A stretch of 64,000 nucleotides of DNA from Hormiphora californensis. Taxonomy: Eukaryota; Ctenophora; Tentaculata; Cydippida; Pleurobrachiidae. The stretch spans positions 2,990,063 through 3,054,062 of the forward strand of contig CM035356.1 in assembly GCA_020137815.1 (NCBI GenBank), given 5' to 3'. The position numbers were made by a program, and so were the translations under genes. Shown here one piece after another: positions 61,690 through 64,000 of the stretch; position 1 is the first letter of the stretch; the number at the start of each line of letters is the position of its first letter. The notes under the pieces were generated by a model. That model saw nothing but the letters and a program-made list of their open reading frames with translations. It made no database searches and had not been told where the DNA came from.

Positions 61690-61729
61690 TTATCTTTCTC
61701 TCCCTCTATCTCTCTCTATCTCTCTCTCC

Positions 61730-61800
<71 letters not shown>

Positions 61801-61915
61801 TCTCTCTTTCTCTCTCTCCCTTTCTCTCTCTCGATATCTCTCTCCCCTCTCTCTCTCTCCCCTTCTCTCTCTATCTCTCTCCCCTCTCTCTATCTCTATC
61901 TCTCTCTCCCTCTCG
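61690..61915. repeat. CT-rich tract
   Basis: About 225 bp of CT repeat with CTAT and CCCT interruptions. Confidence 0.95.
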
Positions 61916-62023
61916 CACCCGTGTGTCAACTGCACACACATGTATCAATACTATCATCATTTGGCCATTTGCCTGCATGCTTAACCAGAGAGCACTTCAA
62001 CTGGACCAGTTATACAGCTGGTC

Positions 62024-62076
62024 AGACTCCGACAGGCGACAGTGCGCTCAGAGTCAGATGGGGCGCCAGATAGGTT
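62024..62076 (+). repeat. GGCGCC hairpin repeat, copy 3, diverged
   Basis: CAGGCGACAGTGCGCTCAG followed by CAGATGGGGCGCCAGATAGG matches the plus-strand form at 63797. Confidence 0.6.
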
Positions 62077-62334
62077 ATACATTATCATGAGTAACCACCT
62101 TTTACTCAACGGTTATCATGTATCATTACAACGTGAATAATTATACCTTTCGTAAATGATCCATCCAGCCATTTTGAACATATCATATAAATGCTTATGT
62201 TATCTGCCAGCTGAACTGGTAGGGCACCCCAGTATCATATTCATGCATAGGCATATAGTCTTGATCGACGCGACTTGTATCTCCCGTATCTATATTCTAT
62301 GGGCTTGTCGCGCGTCCGGCAAATGTTCCAACGC

Positions 62335-62625
62335 CGTCTAAACGAGCTTGAGACGGGCTTGAGACGTGTGCCTGAAGCCCATTTAGACTGAAACGGGCAA
62401 AACCCCAGACGGGCTTGAGCTAAAATTTTTATTGGCGACGTTCAGACGTGCTTGAGACGGGTTTGGCTTCCGTCTGATTTCGTCCAAATCCGTCTGATTT
62501 CGTCCAACTCCGTCGAAACGAGTAAAGACCGTTTCAGACGTGCTGTCTAAACGGGCTTCAGACGCACGTCTTAAGCCAGTCTGACTCCGTCTAGACGGCG
62601 TTGGAACGGCGTCTAGACGCCATCT
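62335..62625. repeat. Cluster of CGTCTAGACG and GACGGGCTTGAGACG words
   Basis: Many short direct and inverted copies of ACGGGCTTGAGACG, CGTCTGATTTCGTCC and GCGTCTAGACGCC. Related words lie at 61197-61300. The structure looks like a degenerate tandem/inverted repeat. Confidence 0.7.
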
Positions 62626-63022
62626 ACGGCAAATGAAAATTTGCAGTCGCGTCCTACCCCGCTCCACGCTTTATATGACAATGGCGTTCGTTATATTCCA
62701 TTCACCTTGAAGATTCTGCGGTTGTCATGACGTCCTAGGCTATTGGCTAGTCTGGACCGTGCTTTGCCTCAGTCATTAGTCAATCCAGAATATACGGTTA
62801 TTGTTTGAAGTCGTATAGTTTCTAGTCGGTGGTTCGTCAGGAAAGAATGGTGGAAAGAAAACTGTTCAGCTTTAGCTTGGTTGTTGGTTGTTCCTTTGGC
62901 GTTTGGTGGGACCCCATTGATTTGGTCACACGGCAGATGTGAACGAGTTGTGTTCACACTATCTAATTTTGCTTTTCTGATCCATCTGTCTGGAATCTTT
63001 CTCCCAGACAGATTGGAAAATC
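62626..63022. other. Intergenic, no gene seen
   Basis: Unique-looking sequence with no splice-consistent exon. A CTGTCTGG and CCAGACAG pair near 62986-63011 forms a small hairpin. Confidence 0.45.
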
Positions 63023-63104
63023 ATATGTCTGCTGAGTCAGTATTCTTTGGTTAGCTCACTCTCGAGAGTGAGCTTACCAAAGAATACTGACTCAGCAGAC
63101 ATAT
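63023..63104. repeat. Near-perfect hairpin 1
   Basis: Arms of about 40 bases (ATATGTCTGCTGAGTCAG and complement) centred on CTCGAG at 63061. One mismatch zone at GGTTAGC/GCTTACC. Confidence 0.92.
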
Positions 63105-63129
63105 AATTATATATCATATATATCATGGA

Positions 63130-63231
63130 ATATTATGTGAGCTAACCGTGTGTACCACAAGGCTATCAGTACCAAACTACTAGTTTGGTACTGATAGCCC
63201 TGTGGTACACACGGTTAGCTCACATATAATA
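63130..63231. repeat. Near-perfect hairpin 2
   Basis: Arms of about 48 bases including GTGAGCTAACCGTGTG, centred on ACTAGT at about 63180. It shares TTAGCTCAC with hairpin 1. Confidence 0.92.
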
Positions 63232-63565
63232 TTAACTAGCAACTTTGAATACTGATAGCAGCTTGAATCTAGATTTCTTTCTAGTGTCTTTCTAGTGTCT
63301 ATGAAATATATATATAAGTTCGGTGCGTTAGTTCTTTGAATCTATCACATACTAACTACTAAGGCAGCGGATTACGGGGGCCCGAATACTAATAGATCGC
63401 CCAAAGATTACATGAAATGCGCAATCAATCTATCGGGCGATCTATTCGGGCGATCTATTCGGGCTCTCCTTTCGAGCCCCCTTGGATCAATTGCAACCTA
63501 TTTTCGCTTCGTATGTGAGATCGATCTCGGTGTCAACTGTCACCAATGAGCCCCCATAATCCCCC

Positions 63566-63640
63566 GTGTAACATACATAACGTTTAAAACCTCCACATAT
63601 ATATCACCAAGGTGCTCGATTTAAACGTTATGTATGTTAG
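63566..63640. repeat. Short inverted repeat AACATACATAACGTTTAAA
   Basis: AACATACATAACGTTTAAA at 63571 pairs with TTTAAACGTTATGTATGTT ending near 63639, with a spacer of about 30 bases; probably a small MITE. Confidence 0.8.
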
Positions 63641-63796
63641 TATTAAAATATGCAGCTTATGACCTTTTTTTTTAGTCCTCCCCGCTTATGACCTTATGTA
63701 TGCATAGCTTATATTTTGCATAAACCTAGCACATAAACCTAACACCTGTTATCTAGTGTTGTGTGGCTCACACTGCAGTTTATCTCGTAATCTGTT

Positions 63797-63843
63797 TGGC
63801 GCCAGACAGTGCGCTCAGATGGGGTCCGCGGCGCCAGACAGCA
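63797..63843 (+). repeat. GGCGCC hairpin repeat, copy 4
   Basis: Two direct GGCGCCAGACAG words flank TGCGCTCAGATGGGGTCCG. This is the most compact of the four copies. Confidence 0.75.
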
Positions 63844-64000
63844 AGTAATAAATCGATTTGTGAGGTTTTGGCAGATCAAGGCAGTGACCGTTTCTAATTC
63901 TCAAAGTAACTGTTAAGTATAAATACTTTTTGAATGCCCTTAATTTTCTATACTAGTTTCCTAACAAGATACTATCTCGACCTTATAAATTATAGCATCT

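Overview
The window is nuclear DNA of a metazoan, most probably a marine invertebrate. The genes have short coding exons joined by GT-AG introns. Predicted proteins include a multi-ShKT secreted protein, an ABHD1/ABHD3-type lipase-like hydrolase and a divergent TSPO-like membrane protein. There is a CR1/L2-type LINE, many (CT)n/(GA)n tracts, tandem repeats and foldback elements. The sequence alone does not tell cnidarian, ctenophore, sponge or other invertebrate apart. Nothing bacterial, organellar or viral was seen, and no CRISPR array or complete tRNA/rRNA gene.

Layout. 1-3165 (minus): a non-LTR retrotransposon, with ORF2 (endonuclease and reverse transcriptase) cut by the window edge and an intact ORF1 carrying zinc knuckles. 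3910-30563 (minus): one alpha/beta-hydrolase gene assembled here from ten recognisable exons over 26.6 kb. Its introns hold most of the repeats, including a 2.37-kb transposon with long terminal inverted repeats, a 9-bp target duplication and its own spliced gene on the plus strand (7203-9568). 30564-39900: largely repeat and low-complexity DNA, with one doubtful small gene. 40057-43241 (plus): a small spliced gene of unknown family whose last intron is mostly a 38-bp minisatellite. 44281-46082: a hexamer array and a 1.43-kb foldback element. 46378-48094 (minus): four-exon TSPO-like gene. 50010-50762 (minus): three-exon coiled-coil protein. 51428-53113 (plus): two-exon secreted SRCR-like/VWC-like/seven-ShKT protein, head to head with the coiled-coil gene. 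53186-56847: a 3.66-kb transposon-like composite with an 8-bp target duplication. 58334-60632 (plus): six-exon secreted cysteine-rich protein of unknown family. 60633-64000: repeats and hairpins, no convincing gene.

The spliced genes were built by hand. I accepted a junction only where GT/AG sites were present and the reading phase carried across. No operon-like or pathway relation links the genes; they are ordinary neighbours separated by repeats. Parts of 24.4-28.0, 32.1-34.4 and 38.7-39.0 kb have inflated homopolymers and look like poor consensus sequence, so features there are less reliable.
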